NCBI GenBank assembly: GCA_018806915.1
Contig: JAGKQI010000043.1
Coordinates: 558,001-622,000 of the forward strand
Length of the DNA: 64,000 nucleotides
Reading direction: 5' to 3'
Source: Phytophthora colocasiae
Taxonomy: Eukaryota; Oomycota; Peronosporomycetes; Peronosporales; Peronosporaceae
Numbering within the stretch: the stretch's first letter is position 1; each line of letters opens with the position of its first letter. A program made the translations under genes and the position numbers. This document shows, piece by piece, positions 32,101 through 42,702 of the stretch. The notes beneath the pieces were generated by a model. The model was not told the DNA's origin. It was given only the letters and a program-made list of their open reading frames with translations, and made no database searches.

Positions 32101-33887
32101 GGCATCAAGTATCACGGTTTGGTAGAAAGAGGAAGCGCAATTCCCAATTCAACGACTTTGAACTTAATCTCGTCACTCCGTGCAAATCCAGTAAGTGGCT
32201 ACAAGAGTTAAAGAATTCGTGCGGTTCTCAAGCTCGATTACATGCTCGAGATGTTCCGATACCGACTACGTACAAAATGGCGGTCAAATCACAGTATGCT
32301 GAGCAGTGGAAGGCAGCGATGGAGGAGGAATTAGCTTCGTTGCGTCTGGATTATTGTGGACCGAGGCTCGGCTGGGAAGTCAACGGTGATAACTAATCGC
32401 TGGGTATTTGCGGTCAAGAAGGATGAGCAAGGCTTTGTAATACGCTTCAAGGCCAGGCTTGTTATCCATGGATTTAAACAGCGCTTTGGAATCAACTATA
32501 ACGAGACATTTGCGCCAGTAATTCGATTTGATACAATTCGAGCGGCTGTGTATTTTGCAGTTCAACGTGGATGGCTGGTTTTGCAGTACGACGTGAAAAC
32601 AGCGTTTCTTCACGGTACTCTGTCCGAGATTGTCTTTATGGAGCTACCCCAGGGCTGTGGTTCGCCTGGTAATACCAGAATTTGCAGATTGGTCAAGTCG
32701 TTGTACGGTCTTAAACAAGCCCCCCATGTCTGGAACAAAACCCTGCATCGGCATCTCGTGGCAATTGGATTTACTCGTCTCGAAAGTGATCATGGTCTCT
32801 ACGCACTACACGAGAAGGGGGAGATTACAATGCTGCTTACGGTCTATGTGGACGACTTGCTCCTCATGGGTACGAGTGAACGCTGCGAATTAATTGCGAC
32901 TCAATTGGCATCCAGTTTTGAACTAGTTGCTCTTGGACCTGTGAAATATCTGCTTGGGGTCGAAGTGACAATCGACAGAGAGCTAAACACGATATTCTTT
33001 AGCCAAACAGCATATATTGAGGAGCTACTGCGTCGGTTCCACATGAATGACTGTAATGGGGTTGCAACCCCAGAAAGCAGCTCGACTGAAGTTGTTCGTG
33101 AGCAGAATGATAGCAGCCAATCAAGTTCACTACCTTACCGAGAAATTGTTGGAGCACTTCAGTATCTCGTGTCAGGCTCAAGACCGGACATTGCTCACGT
33201 GGTGCGTCGACTCGGACAATATATGGCCAACTTTGGTACCGATCATTTTGCGCAAGCGAAGCGCGTCCTAAGGTATCTTAAAAGTACTAAGGACTACGGG
33301 CTAAAAATGCAAGTCTCGGGATCTGCTGAGGTGGAACTCCTGAGGCTCGAAGCCTACACAGACGCTGACTACGCCAATGACCAACAGGACCGACAGTCTG
33401 TGAGCGGCTATGTCACTATGATTAATGGTAGTGTGGTCTCGTACGGATCACGGAAACAAGGCCTGAATGCTCAAAGTACGATGGAAGCAGAATATGTAGC
33501 CATGAATGAAGGAGCTCGGGACGTCATGTGGTTACAGGCCTGTGTGACGAGCTGAAGTGGACATACGATATTCCGACATTGTGGTGCGATAATACGGCGG
33601 CTCTATCTCTATCAAAGCGCCCTGGCAAGCACAACGGTAGCAAACATGTAGAGAACCGCTATCACTACGTGCGCAACCTCGGTGAACGCAAGCTCATTGC
33701 AGTACGACACTGTCGTACAGATCAGATGACAGCGGACATCTTTACAAAACCGCTTGCCCGTATTAAATTCGTGCAGTTCAGAGGTATGCTGGGCGTGTGT
33801 CGCCGAGAGCAGGAAGGTGGAGCTACAACTACTGACGGTGGTATCGAGAGCTCGACTATGATGGTAGTGATGTTCGCAACCAAATAA
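29113..33887 (+). pseudogene. Copia gag-pol polyprotein with frame changes
   Basis: Gag begins with a Ser/Asp/Glu-rich region (29,113-29,640). The zinc knuckle CSICNQLGHWYREC lies near 30,260. Protease WCLDSGAQVNICGD lies near 30,474. The integrase zinc region and its DDE core, with HSDQGGEFDN near 31,300, follow. Reverse transcriptase spans about 32,400-33,100, with YVDD near 32,844. RNase H runs from about 33,350, and the region usually ending Copia pol (ADIFTKPL) is near 33,735. The frame changes near 29,645, 29,900, 30,900, 32,380 and 33,540, so no single polyprotein is encoded as given. The breaks may be real or caused by indel errors in repeat sequence. Confidence 0.88.
29130..29143 (+). 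other. Copia primer-binding site, initiator tRNA-Met anticodon region
   Basis: GGTTATGAGCCCAA directly follows the 5' LTR. It is complementary to the anticodon stem-loop of initiator tRNA-Met (TTGGGCTCATAACC, anticodon CAT), not to a tRNA 3' end. This matches the half-tRNA priming known for Drosophila copia. Confidence 0.75.
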
Positions 33888-34124
33888 CAAATCACGAGGG
33901 TCGTGAGGTGGACGAAGGTCGTCACCAATTCTACAGTCGTAAAGTTTGTGGGCAGTGTTCTACGCGATGTTCGTGGCACGAAGTTCGTGCGCGTGTACTA
34001 GTATCTCTTGTGATGTTCATGAGATGATGGTGAACGAAGGTCGTCTCACCAGTGATAATCACAGTTGACGTTCGTCATCTCCAGTTGCGATGGTCGCTTG
34101 CTGGACAACGCGAGCAAGGGGGAG

Positions 34125-34352
34125 TGTCGGAGTACTACTCCTATTACTATTGATATGCTCGCTGTTGATAAGATCTCTAGGTTGCATGCTATAAATATAC
34201 ATTGGGTCGGTGCGACTTGTGCCTCTTGAGCTAGAGAGCGGCATCACTTCCAGTTCCGCCACCTCCTGCCCAAGCAGCACAAGTCTAGACCCGGAGGCTT
34301 TGCTACCTCCCTCTCGTGTTCTTCCTACCTCTGCAATGACCATCAATCGACA
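34125..34352 (+). repeat. Copia 3' LTR
   Basis: This is a 228-bp copy of the 5' LTR, preceded by the purine tract AAGGGGGAG at about 34,116-34,124, the likely plus-strand primer. Confidence 0.93.
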
Positions 34353-34404
34353 GACTTGAATCAAAGTGGCTTACGGTACAGTTCATGGTACGAACTCCGG
34401 TCGC

Positions 34405-35283
34405 ATGCAGGCTGATGATGCAGCCAGCTTCCCGTTTATGGAAGCTCAGAGCATTGACTCTGTGCAGAATGCTACGGTGTGCACGGAAGACAAGGAGTGC
34501 GCTGACCCGTATGTGTACAAGTCTTGTGCCAAGCGTACTGGCAAGAGCTCTGGCTACTGCATACCATCGTGGTGGGGGATGGGCGACGCCTGGGCACCGG
34601 CCGCTATTCTTGAGAAGGAGCCCAAGTGTCCCGTTACGTTCAACGGCGTTACTTTCCAGCCCATGGACATTAAAGCTCTTGTTACAGATATCTACTACAG
34701 GGTCAATGTCTCTTATGTCTTCACTGGTTCGCGGTACAATGGCTACGAGGATTCAATTGATGACTACGGACGGCACACGGACGACTCGTATCGCGATCTC
34801 AACCCTGGATTTCTCCACATTGCTGCTACCAATATGCTCGGCCTGCTTAACACCACGTTCATCGTCGACAAAAACGCTGATCTTGTGGTGTGGAACCAAC
34901 CGGTCATTGGCTTTGAGGTGCGTGAGCAGACGAACATGACTACTGCGGAAGCTGCGAAGAAGTTCTATGGCCTTGATGCCTACCCTTGGAACGTTAACGC
35001 TTCCAGCATCGTGTACGTGAACTCGTATCTCTCGTGGACGACGGAGACACTCAATGGTGTAATCGTTAATCCAAACACCACTGAGAATGGTAACTATACC
35101 TATCTTCTGGAACTGAACGACGACGACGAGATCATTGGAGGCGAGTGGCTCTACGATTCGAACGACTACCACCCCGACTTCTTGTGGTTGTTGAAGGCCA
35201 AACCTGCACCGGACACTGCGACTAGCTTTGGTCTAAGCTACGCCAATGTCACAATGTTGCTTGAGAAAGCGACGGAGTGCTGA
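34405..35283 (+). pseudogene. 5'-truncated type-B TGase in inverted orientation
   Basis: From about 34,445 onward the sequence matches the C-terminal two thirds of the type-B genes, including GMGDAW in place of GICHAW and VWNQPVIGFEVRE. The signal peptide and first 150 or so residues are missing. They are replaced by about 90 bp of unrelated sequence after the Copia LTR. The first in-frame ATG (34405) would give a leaderless protein. The gene ends KATEC-stop, the ancestral form lacking the 10-bp deletion seen in the minus-strand copies. It is the mirror of the left array and most likely non-functional. Confidence 0.8.
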
Positions 35284-36319
35284 AGCTACTGAGTATTCAC
35301 CCACAGATTTTTCGATTGTGATTGGTTCAACACGCTAAAAGTCGCGTTTGACTAGCCAATTAGAATTGATATAAACATCTCTTTGAATTACCTGCATTCC
35401 TAAAAAGAAAACACGGCATGACTCATCATGGCGAGATTTATGTGTTTTGAGTGATTCAAGTTTACAAAGAAAAAAATAGCAAGGAATCTGTATGGAGAAC
35501 TTCTCCAGGAAAGTACATGTCTGCGTTGTCTTGCCTACACAGTTTCCGCACGCAGGAATGTACTTCGAAGTACATGTACATGACATGAACATTGTTCGGA
35601 CCAAATCAAAGGATATTAACGCAATCTTCGGATCCGTATCTAGTACTACATTGTAGCACATGTATATGTATGTACATGTAGTACATGAAGTAACGTTGTC
35701 TCGTCGAATTTCCAGTTTGAGTCAACAGGAGTTCTGAGCCATCAGTTTTACGGATGCTGTACAGTACGTGAGAGATTACATTTGCAGGTGTTTAATCTAC
35801 ATACACACAGTATTGTGAAAACTGTCTCGTGGCCTGCCATCGGTTCAACTGACCGGCTTATACCCATAACATATTCCTACTCATGACCGAAGCGCATCTC
35901 GTAGACTTGAACACGCTCAACACAAAATTGATGCTCAACAACCTCACTTGAAGACATACCATACGATCACACCTCGGTTGCAGAACCGGATGTGCAGAAT
36001 CGAAAATTCCTATCAAAGTAAAAGTAATACAAGTTCTAGTTCATAGAAATTGCGGCGTTATCTTGTTTCCATAGAGTGACGATGCTTTGCACTGTAGCAT
36101 ATCTGATGAGTCTGTCGTCTACACAATAAACCACGTACACTTCCTCTCAAAGTATTTGATTGCCTCGTGCTTACTCATTTAGCACATCTAGGGCTCCACA
36201 TGCGATCTCCGTCCAAGATCCAGCGTGGCATTTGATGAACAAGGTTGTGATGGTGTTCATCTTTCCCCTTGTCACAGGAAGCATCCGTTGTCACCCCCTC
36301 ACAAGCATGTACATGCAGC
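35284..36319 (+). other. inverted copy of the array spacer
   Basis: This stretch is the reverse complement of the intergenic part of the tandem units, gradually diverging toward 36,200. It contains the empty target site of the 557-bp hAT-like element. No gene is supported; the small frames conserved within the left array are broken here. Confidence 0.7.
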
Positions 36320-36350
36320 TCATTCTTCTTTTTGCGACCAAGCGAGAAGA
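36320..36350 (+). promoter_or_regulatory. core promoter of the split type-A TGase
   Basis: TCATTCTTCTTTTTGCG (36320 onward) is followed by GCGAGAAGA at 36342-36350, the family's two-box pattern, about 75 bp before the ATG at 36397. Confidence 0.6.
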
Positions 36351-36396
36351 CTAGCTACCTGGCACTTCGCAGCAGGACAACTTACTCTCTCGAAGT

Positions 36397-37291
36397 ATGG
36401 TCTCAAAACCTAGCACGTCTCAACAACAAGCGGCTACCTCGTTTCGGCTGCTATTGCCTTCGTGGCGCTGCAGATTCAGCAGATCTCCGCTTCTTCGTTG
36501 GCACTCGACCCATACACCACGTGCACGTCGTACGACATTGGCGACAAAAACTTCCCAGGTCGCGGCACCGAGATTGAAGACGACGGCACGTGCACTGTCA
36601 CCGTCCCGGAAGACCCCAACGCGGTGACTACTAGCCGTAAGTTGGAGTGGGCTAATGGCGACGATATTGCGGATCTGGAGGCATATTTCGGCGTTCCTAT
36701 GGAGCTAAAGCTGAAGAACTTGCCCACTTCTGCTGTCTACAACCCGTCGCCGTGGGCCGGATCAAATTGGCCGGTCTACTTGGACGGCATCAACTACGAG
36801 TGGAATCAAGGCCAACCAAGTCCTGCTGAGAAGTACGCAGCAGCCTTTGGCCTGGACGTGAAGACGTTTATGGATACTGTTTCCACTGCAAGTGGTATCA
36901 ACTCTAGGTCGAACCTGACCGAGTGTGTGACGGACAAGGAGTGTTTCGATCCCGACGTTGACACTGTTTGTGGAAAGCGGTCTGGAGAGGCCACCGGATT
37001 TTGCATCCGGACGTGGTGGGGCATCTGCCATGCTTGGGCACCGGCCGCCATCCTTGAGAAGGAGCCCAACTGCCCCGTGACGTACAACGGCGTGACTTTC
37101 CAGCCCATGGATGTCAAGGCCCTCGTTACCCAGATTTACGACGATGCCAATGTCTCCTACGTCTTTACTGGATCCCGCTACAACGGCTACAACGACTCAA
37201 TCGACGAGTATGGCAGCCACACAGACTATTCGTACCGCGACTTGAACCCCGGGTTCTTTCACATCGCCGCTACCAACCTGCTAGGCTTGCT
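36397..37291 (+). pseudogene. type-A TGase, 5' half, split by Ngaro-like element
   Basis: The ATG at 36397 begins like type A (MVSKPST). A 17-bp stretch identical to codons 2-8 of the type-B genes (GTCTCAACAACAAGCGG) is inserted, so this ATG is out of frame with the enzyme. From about 36,440 the type-A reading frame continues through the DIADLEAYFGVPMELKLK segment, a Cys-rich part and an intact GICHAW motif near 37,020. It stops at 37,291 where the retroelement begins. The catalytic motif was conserved in this lineage, unlike the B copies. Broken twice. Confidence 0.85.
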
Positions 37292-37363
37292 TTTCCATCA
37301 CGCAACAGAACAGTGGGGCACAATACGTAGATTTGCTGAGGTCAAGTCGGAGGGCGAGGTGAG
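37292..37363. repeat. split direct repeat A1
   Basis: 72 bp from TTTCCATCACGCAACAG to GGCGAGGTGAG, the same as 37550-37621. Confidence 0.9.
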
Positions 37364-37367
37364 GCGG

Positions 37368-37549
37368 GTTCGTTCTCGCCGAACTGAGTAAAAGCGAAAG
37401 TGAGGCCTCCGAGTCTATCTACAGTGGTTCTCTATCGAGTCCTTGTGTTCTTGTCGCGCGCTGCCTTGTGTTCTTGTCGCGCGCTGCCGTTAGCGTCTCC
37501 TGTTCCTTATGCTTCCGGAAATAGGAGTATCCTTCCTGGATACTTCCGC
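37368..37549. repeat. split direct repeat B1
   Basis: 182 bp starting GTTCGTTCTCGCCGAAC and ending GGATACTTCCGC. It contains two copies of a 23-bp unit with TTCTTGTCGCGCGCTGC, against three in B2. Confidence 0.9.
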
Positions 37550-37621
37550 TTTCCATCACGCAACAGAACAGTGGGGCACAATACGTAGATTTGCTGAGGT
37601 CAAGTCGGAGGGCGAGGTGAG
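37550..37621. repeat. split direct repeat A2
   Basis: The second 72-bp copy of A1, directly abutting B1. Confidence 0.9.
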
Positions 37622-37638
37622 CGGCCCCCAAGCGTAGG

Positions 37639-38688
37639 TTATTTGCTTGCAGCGCTTGACGACTTGATTCGCTGCACCATTTGCCGCGATAGTCCCTTTG
37701 ATGCTGCGGCAGCATGTCGTGGATAGTCTTCGTAGCAGTTGGACAGCCAGCGACCTAGGAACTTGATAGAGAGTTTATCCGCACCACTGGCCGCCAAGGC
37801 TGTGGCTCCACCGATTCGAATAGAGTGCGACGAGTAGTTCGAGGCTGGTACACCGATCCTCTTCGCTGTTCTTTTGATAGTCGCGACAACTTCTTGAGAT
37901 GAAAGGGTTCCGCACAGGTGCCGATCCGCTTGGCACTTTAGCAGCTTGCGGGCTCTCAGAATATGTTGTAAGCCTCGAAGTGGGCATAACAACTTGTCAC
38001 CCGATCTGTTCATCGTTCGTCAGGCTCCACGGCCGAATTGGTCATTCTTCGCTCCTTCCAGGCCGATGGTGACTGATGTAGCCTTGTTTCGAGTCACTCG
38101 TTTGCCGTTGTCATCCGATAAGAACGCGTTTCTTGTTTTCAGGCAGAAGAAGCGTCGGGTTTTGCCGATTTGGAGAAATTCGGACCGTCGAAGTAGGAAG
38201 AAATAACCGATGACGATGCTCCCCCAGAGCAGGCGCTGCCTCGGGTTTGACATATCGAGGGAGCGGTAGAGCAGCCGTAGAAAAGGCGGAGTCAGTGGTT
38301 GTTTCTTCCGTCTAGGGGCCGATAAACGCTTGATTCCTTTGAGTAGAAGCTCGAGTCTCGGACTTGTTGTAAGTGATAAATTTTTGTATCGACGATGAAA
38401 CCAGCGGATGCTGGCGAGTTTTAGCTGGATGGTTGAGTGTTGATTTCCGATGTTGCTGTTGTTCCAGCCGCCTGCCCAGCAAAGTGTAGCGAAGTATCCG
38501 AGTCTTCTAGAAGCCGTAGACTGGGTGAGCCATTTAGACCATCCCATCTGCCTGGTGAATTGACACCATTGGCTCCAGTGGCGGCTGTAGGTGGTAGAGG
38601 TAGACTGAGCCAAGGCGTTTTGACGCAGCATCGTTCCCATAAGGACGAGAGATTGTCGAAAGGCTCTTCTAGAGGAACCTGTATCCAT
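37639..38688 (-). pseudogene. Ngaro-like tyrosine recombinase, one in-frame stop
   Basis: The frame starts at ATG 38688, is interrupted by TGA at 38020-38022, and continues in the same frame to 37639. The second part contains HSIRIGGATALAASG, the His-x2-Arg box of tyrosine recombinases, and then LGRWLSNCYEDYPRH with the region of the catalytic Tyr. The first part has the N-terminal core-binding layout. It overlaps the RNase H end by about 270 bp, as is usual in DIRS and Ngaro elements. A single stop could be a point mutation or an error. Confidence 0.82.
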
Positions 38689-40511
38689 GATGACGACATG
38701 TTAGTCCAGGTATTAGCGAGATGATGATCAGCTGTCCACACGCGAGATCCGGCATCCGCCATCACATTGAGTTTTCCGGGAATATGTGATGCGGTAAATA
38801 CCAAGTTATACTGGAATTCAGCAAGTGAAAGTAGTCGATTGTACATTTGTGCGACCGGATTTCGACTTGCTCGGCTGTTAGCCCAGGCGACCGCGCTTGT
38901 ATTGTCGATGTGAAACTGCACATGCGTCCGGGCTTTTCGATCTGGAGTAGACCAATACGGTCCCCAATGCAACGCTGCCAACACTGCGCTTCTCAGCTCC
39001 CGGACGTTGATCGACGTGAGTTGAAGATCGCCTTCTTAAAAATGCTGACGAATGAAGCATTTTAACGAAGGCTCAAGAGCACATAGTCCGTCTCCACTGG
39101 CATCCATAAAGACGTGGAATTCCGGAACAGAGACGTCTGCGAAGTGAATGACGGGAATCCTGTTGAACCGACCTGGATTTTGGAGAACAGCTTGGAACCA
39201 GCGAAGGTCATCCAGTGCCGAATTCGGAATTGCGTAGCGACCGTACTTTGGACTACGTGAAGTTGTTTCTTGTAACCTCTGTAGGAAAGCCCGAGCTGGT
39301 GGAAAGCAACTTGCGACGTGTCGGAGGCTTCCGAGTGCTTCCAGCAGTGTTGTGCGAGACGTAGTAACCGCTAGAAGCAGGTTCTGGATTCGGGTCAACG
39401 CCTTGGCGAGTTTGTCTGACGGAATAGACACCGTAGCATCCTTGGTGTTCCAGAGTAGGCCTAGGGCTTTGCACTCCGAAGACCACTTCGTAAATTTTTG
39501 TTCGTTGATGGCTGTGGGTCCGAGTACAGTAGCCATTGCACGTATGTTGGCATCAAAACATTTTGGACCCTCATCGATTTCGATGCACGTGTGATCGTCA
39601 CACCACACGTTTCCGGTGAACTGACGATTGAAACTGTTGCCGTGTTCGTACAGGTAGTTGATTATTTTGCCAGCGAGCGAATAAAATGCTGGTGATCCAC
39701 ACCAGCCGAACCCACATGCGAGATCGATGACGAGTAGGTTTTCGAACACGAAACCGAACATGTGAACCGAGTCAGCATGTACTGGGATGTGGCGGAACGC
39801 CCCGGACACATCCCCGAGCATGATCAGAATGCGTTTTCCGACATGAGATATAGCGAGAGCGTGAATACGCTTAGCGAGATCCCGAGGTGGATTATAAACG
39901 ATCGAAGGGCAGTTTTCACGATCAGTAAAGTCATTCACCGATTGACCTTCTGGAATCGAGTAGTCGTTGATTAAACGAATATCAACCGACGTACCGACTT
40001 TAGCAACGGCACCCAGAGGACTGATGAACACTTCTGGCCACAGGTCTACGAGACTAGCATCGACGATGAGGTACCGTCCTTCAAATTGTCCTGCTCGTAG
40101 ATGCCGACGTATTTGTGTAGATAACCTTCGTATGCCAGCATGGTTGCGAGGGCGGCGTGACTGCCTGGGAGGACGTCCAGTGGTCCATTTCGGTATGACG
40201 CCGTGCTGCACGATCTTGTTCCACTCGCAGATCGTTGGTGCAAGTGTTGGATCGATTGACGTTGCTATCTCAAAGAGATCTTTGTTGGGTCTAGGATCTG
40301 AGAGGGTTTGCCCCCTAAGGCATCGAACGATGTCGGGTAGAGTCTGTGTACCCTCACGAGCGACACTCGTCCAGAACCGAACCTGGTCCATGTCCACTTC
40401 AGCCAGCATGTTCGGACGAGGCGGCGGTGGTTCCAATCCAGCAATGTTGTTTTCATGAATCTCAGAAATGGTGGCTTGATGTAAGTCACGAACGCGATGC
40501 AAAGTCGACAT
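38421..40511 (-). pseudogene. Ngaro-like reverse transcriptase-RNase H, one in-frame stop
   Basis: The ATG at 40511 opens a frame that reads as RT: LGDVSGAFRHIPVH, ACGFGWCGSPAFYS and the catalytic box VWCDDHTCIE (in place of the usual YxDD). RNase H begins with VFMDASGDG. A TAA at 39036-39038 interrupts the frame. The same frame resumes (38421-38984) with the RNase H C-terminal part (HIDNTSAVAWANS, ASHIPGKLNVMAD). It would replicate the element through a cDNA intermediate. Confidence 0.85.
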
Positions 40512-40595
40512 GAATAATTTGTGACGCTTGACTTCATTCTCCTCGTGACTCGGTTGAAGCCTCGCGGAAGTTGCGACGTCAGCGTCGTAGGCGTG

Positions 40596-42449
40596 TCATG
40601 AATCAGTTGACTGCGTGCTAAGACCTCCCCAGCGCTCCTCAATGATCTTGCGTGCTCCATCCGGTAACGATTCAGGTCGAAAATGGGAACTCGAGCAATT
40701 AGCAAACTGGCAGCCCGATTTAGAAAGGAACTTCAGGCAGACTCGTCGACCGTCCTCACCTTTAGGCAATTGCGAAAACACCTCGGAAGGGATGCGCGAT
40801 GTCATTGGTGCGCGTTGTCCGCGTGAACCTTTATCTCTGTCACTGGTACGAAGCCGAACGGATATTGATAACGGTTTCCAGCTCTGACTCGAGTCTCGAA
40901 GAGCCGCTAGCTTGTCATCACTTCGACAGAACTGTGACGACACCTTTGTCGCTTCACTTAGACCCTCGACGAGGATTGTGCTACGAAACAAGCTGAACTT
41001 GCAGTTGATCCAGTAAGCGAGAAGACGCGACATCGCAGGATCCGGTCGAGCGTGGTCCGAGTAATTAATAATGAAGTCTTTCGCCGCAGAAATGAACTCC
41101 ACTGTCTCGTTGTTGTAGAAGTACTGACCGAATTTGTGAAGTGCCGACAGTGAACTGATCAAGTCGGCGAAGTTAGATGCCTTTGGAGGCGTCGGAAATC
41201 CGTTCTTTGCAGAGAAATCCCACCGGTTAGCGCCCTTTTCACTGGTCAGTACCTCGTCGTCCCAGTGTGTTCGTCTACAATGCATGATAGACAAACCCAA
41301 TCCGAATCCAAATGAATACAAACCGCGTAGGGTAGCCGGACTTGCCACGAACTCCACGTGTGGTGACTGCTGAACAGATTGAAGCAAAGTCTGAGGTTCC
41401 TTACCTGTATGTTGCCTGTTGACTATTGCCGCATGTATACGGCGGTCTGTCGGGGACGGATGAAAAACTATTCCGCGTTGAGGTCTCTGTTGACGGTCAG
41501 GATTTGACGTGTCGAAGTCACATTCACTAACGTAGTCGGTGCGTCTGCGTTTGGATAATGGAGCGTTCATGTGCTTTACTTCTCTGATGTCATCGTCGTC
41601 GTCGTCTGAAGGGCTGTAGTGTTGCTCATCGTCAGAACTGGCCGAGCCCATCGACTGTAGTGCGGCCTGGGCGGGGTCACTGCGTCTGTTCGTCGGAGGA
41701 GCTGTATGAACCCTGCGAGTGGCCTGTTCACTAAGTGGATGGTCAGTTATAGTCGCTACCCCGCAGTCTTGATATAGGTCCTGCGGTCGGTTAGAGCGAC
41801 TAGCCGTTGAAAAGTCCACAATGTGCTGCCTGCGAACGTGCACTAGGGCAAGCGTTGAAGGTTTCACAAGGGGTACCAACTCTTCGGGGTGATATGGCAC
41901 CAGATTGGTCATGACAGAGTCTGGAATACCGTTCTTTTTCTTTCTGCAGGTCGCTAGGAGAGTATCTTGACGATGAAGAAGTTCCATTGGACTTACAGCC
42001 GCCACGTTTGAACCCTGCCCAGGTCGTAGAGCGTAGTTGAGCGGGTCTACCTTGATAATTGACTCCACATTCGTTAACGGGAAACGTGCGGGCCCATCAG
42101 AACTAGAGATATGGAGGATGTCCGTTGTATCCGATGCGGTATAGCCAGTGACAACACCGTATGACCACTCGTCGACACCAGCATCCGAAGTACGCACGAA
42201 TGCAACCGGGAAGGATACATACGACCCTGGCCATTGCTTGCGTTCCGATTCTGGTACTAATCGAAAGCCAACGATTGCCGTGGGAATTTCGAACGTTGTG
42301 TTTTCAGTGTCCTCGTCAGGGCCCACCACCTTCACTTCAGACGTGTCATCCGTGATGCTGACAACTTCAACGTACTGGAAATCTGCCAGTTCACTAGCGT
42401 GACTGGGACCGAGGAATGCAAGGGCGCCAACTTGGACTGGTCTCGACAT
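40596..42449 (-). CDS. Ngaro-like gag protein with CCCH zinc finger
   Basis: This is the first gene of the element in transcription order, 617 residues and fully open. The N-terminal half has repeated beta-rich segments, then an acidic, low-complexity linker with a run of Asp (around residue 290). The C-terminus has a C-x8-C-x4-C-x3-H zinc finger (CLKFLSKSGCQFANCSSSH), as in the gag-like proteins of DIRS and Ngaro elements. Its role is presumably RNA packaging; assignment rests on position and the finger. Confidence 0.75.
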   Translation of the reverse strand: MSRPVQVGALAFLGPSHASELADFQYVEVVSITDDTSEVKVVGPDEDTENTTFEIPTAIVGFRLVPESERKQWPGSYVSFPVAFVRTSDAGVDEWSYGVVTGYTASDTTDILHISSSDGPARFPLTNVESIIKVDPLNYALRPGQGSNVAAVSPMELLHRQDTLLATCRKKKNGIPDSVMTNLVPYHPEELVPLVKPSTLALVHVRRQHIVDFSTASRSNRPQDLYQDCGVATITDHPLSEQATRRVHTAPPTNRRSDPAQAALQSMGSASSDDEQHYSPSDDDDDDIREVKHMNAPLSKRRRTDYVSECDFDTSNPDRQQRPQRGIVFHPSPTDRRIHAAIVNRQHTGKEPQTLLQSVQQSPHVEFVASPATLRGLYSFGFGLGLSIMHCRRTHWDDEVLTSEKGANRWDFSAKNGFPTPPKASNFADLISSLSALHKFGQYFYNNETVEFISAAKDFIINYSDHARPDPAMSRLLAYWINCKFSLFRSTILVEGLSEATKVSSQFCRSDDKLAALRDSSQSWKPLSISVRLRTSDRDKGSRGQRAPMTSRIPSEVFSQLPKGEDGRRVCLKFLSKSGCQFANCSSSHFRPESLPDGARKIIEERWGGLSTQSTDS

Positions 42450-42497
42450 TGGTTGTACCTTCGCTGGGAGACTTCCCGATAGTTTGTTCCGTAGACC

Positions 42498-42702
42498 GTT
42501 CGTTCTCGCCGAACTGAGTAAAAGCGAAAGTGAGGCCTCCGAGTCTATCTACAGTGGTTCTCTATCGAGTCCTTGTGTTCTTGTCGCGCGCTGCCTTGTG
42601 TTCTTGTCGCGCGCTGCCTTGTGTTCTTGTCGCGCGCTGCCGTTAGCGTCTCCTGTTCCTTATGCTTCCGGAAATAGGAGTATCCTTCCTGGATACTTCC
42701 GC
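42498..42702. repeat. split direct repeat B2
   Basis: The 205-bp partner of B1 at the far end of the element; the difference is one extra 23-bp TTCTTGTCGCGCGCTGC unit. Confidence 0.9.

Larger units (their letters stand above)
28902..34352 (+). mobile_element. Ty1/Copia LTR retrotransposon with identical LTRs
   Basis: This 5,451-bp element has 228-bp LTRs that begin TGTCGG and end CGACA and look identical. Flanks are CACTT and GACTT, a 5-bp duplication with one mismatch. Domain order is gag, protease, integrase, reverse transcriptase, RNase H, which defines Copia. It sits between the minus-strand TGase array and its plus-strand mirror copy. Identical LTRs imply recent insertion, yet the coding region has several frame changes. 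Confidence 0.95.
37292..42702 (-). mobile_element. Ngaro/DIRS-like tyrosine-recombinase retrotransposon
   Basis: This 5,411-bp element has no LTRs or target duplication. It is bounded by split direct repeats: A1 (37292-37363), B1 (37368-37549) and A2 (37550-37621) at one end, and B2 (42498-42702) at the other. On the coding (minus) strand the order is gag, RT-RNase H, tyrosine recombinase. This repeat arrangement is known from Ngaro, PAT and VIPER elements. The host gene sequence is uninterrupted if the element is removed exactly at these points. RT-RH and recombinase each have one in-frame stop. Confidence 0.9.
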
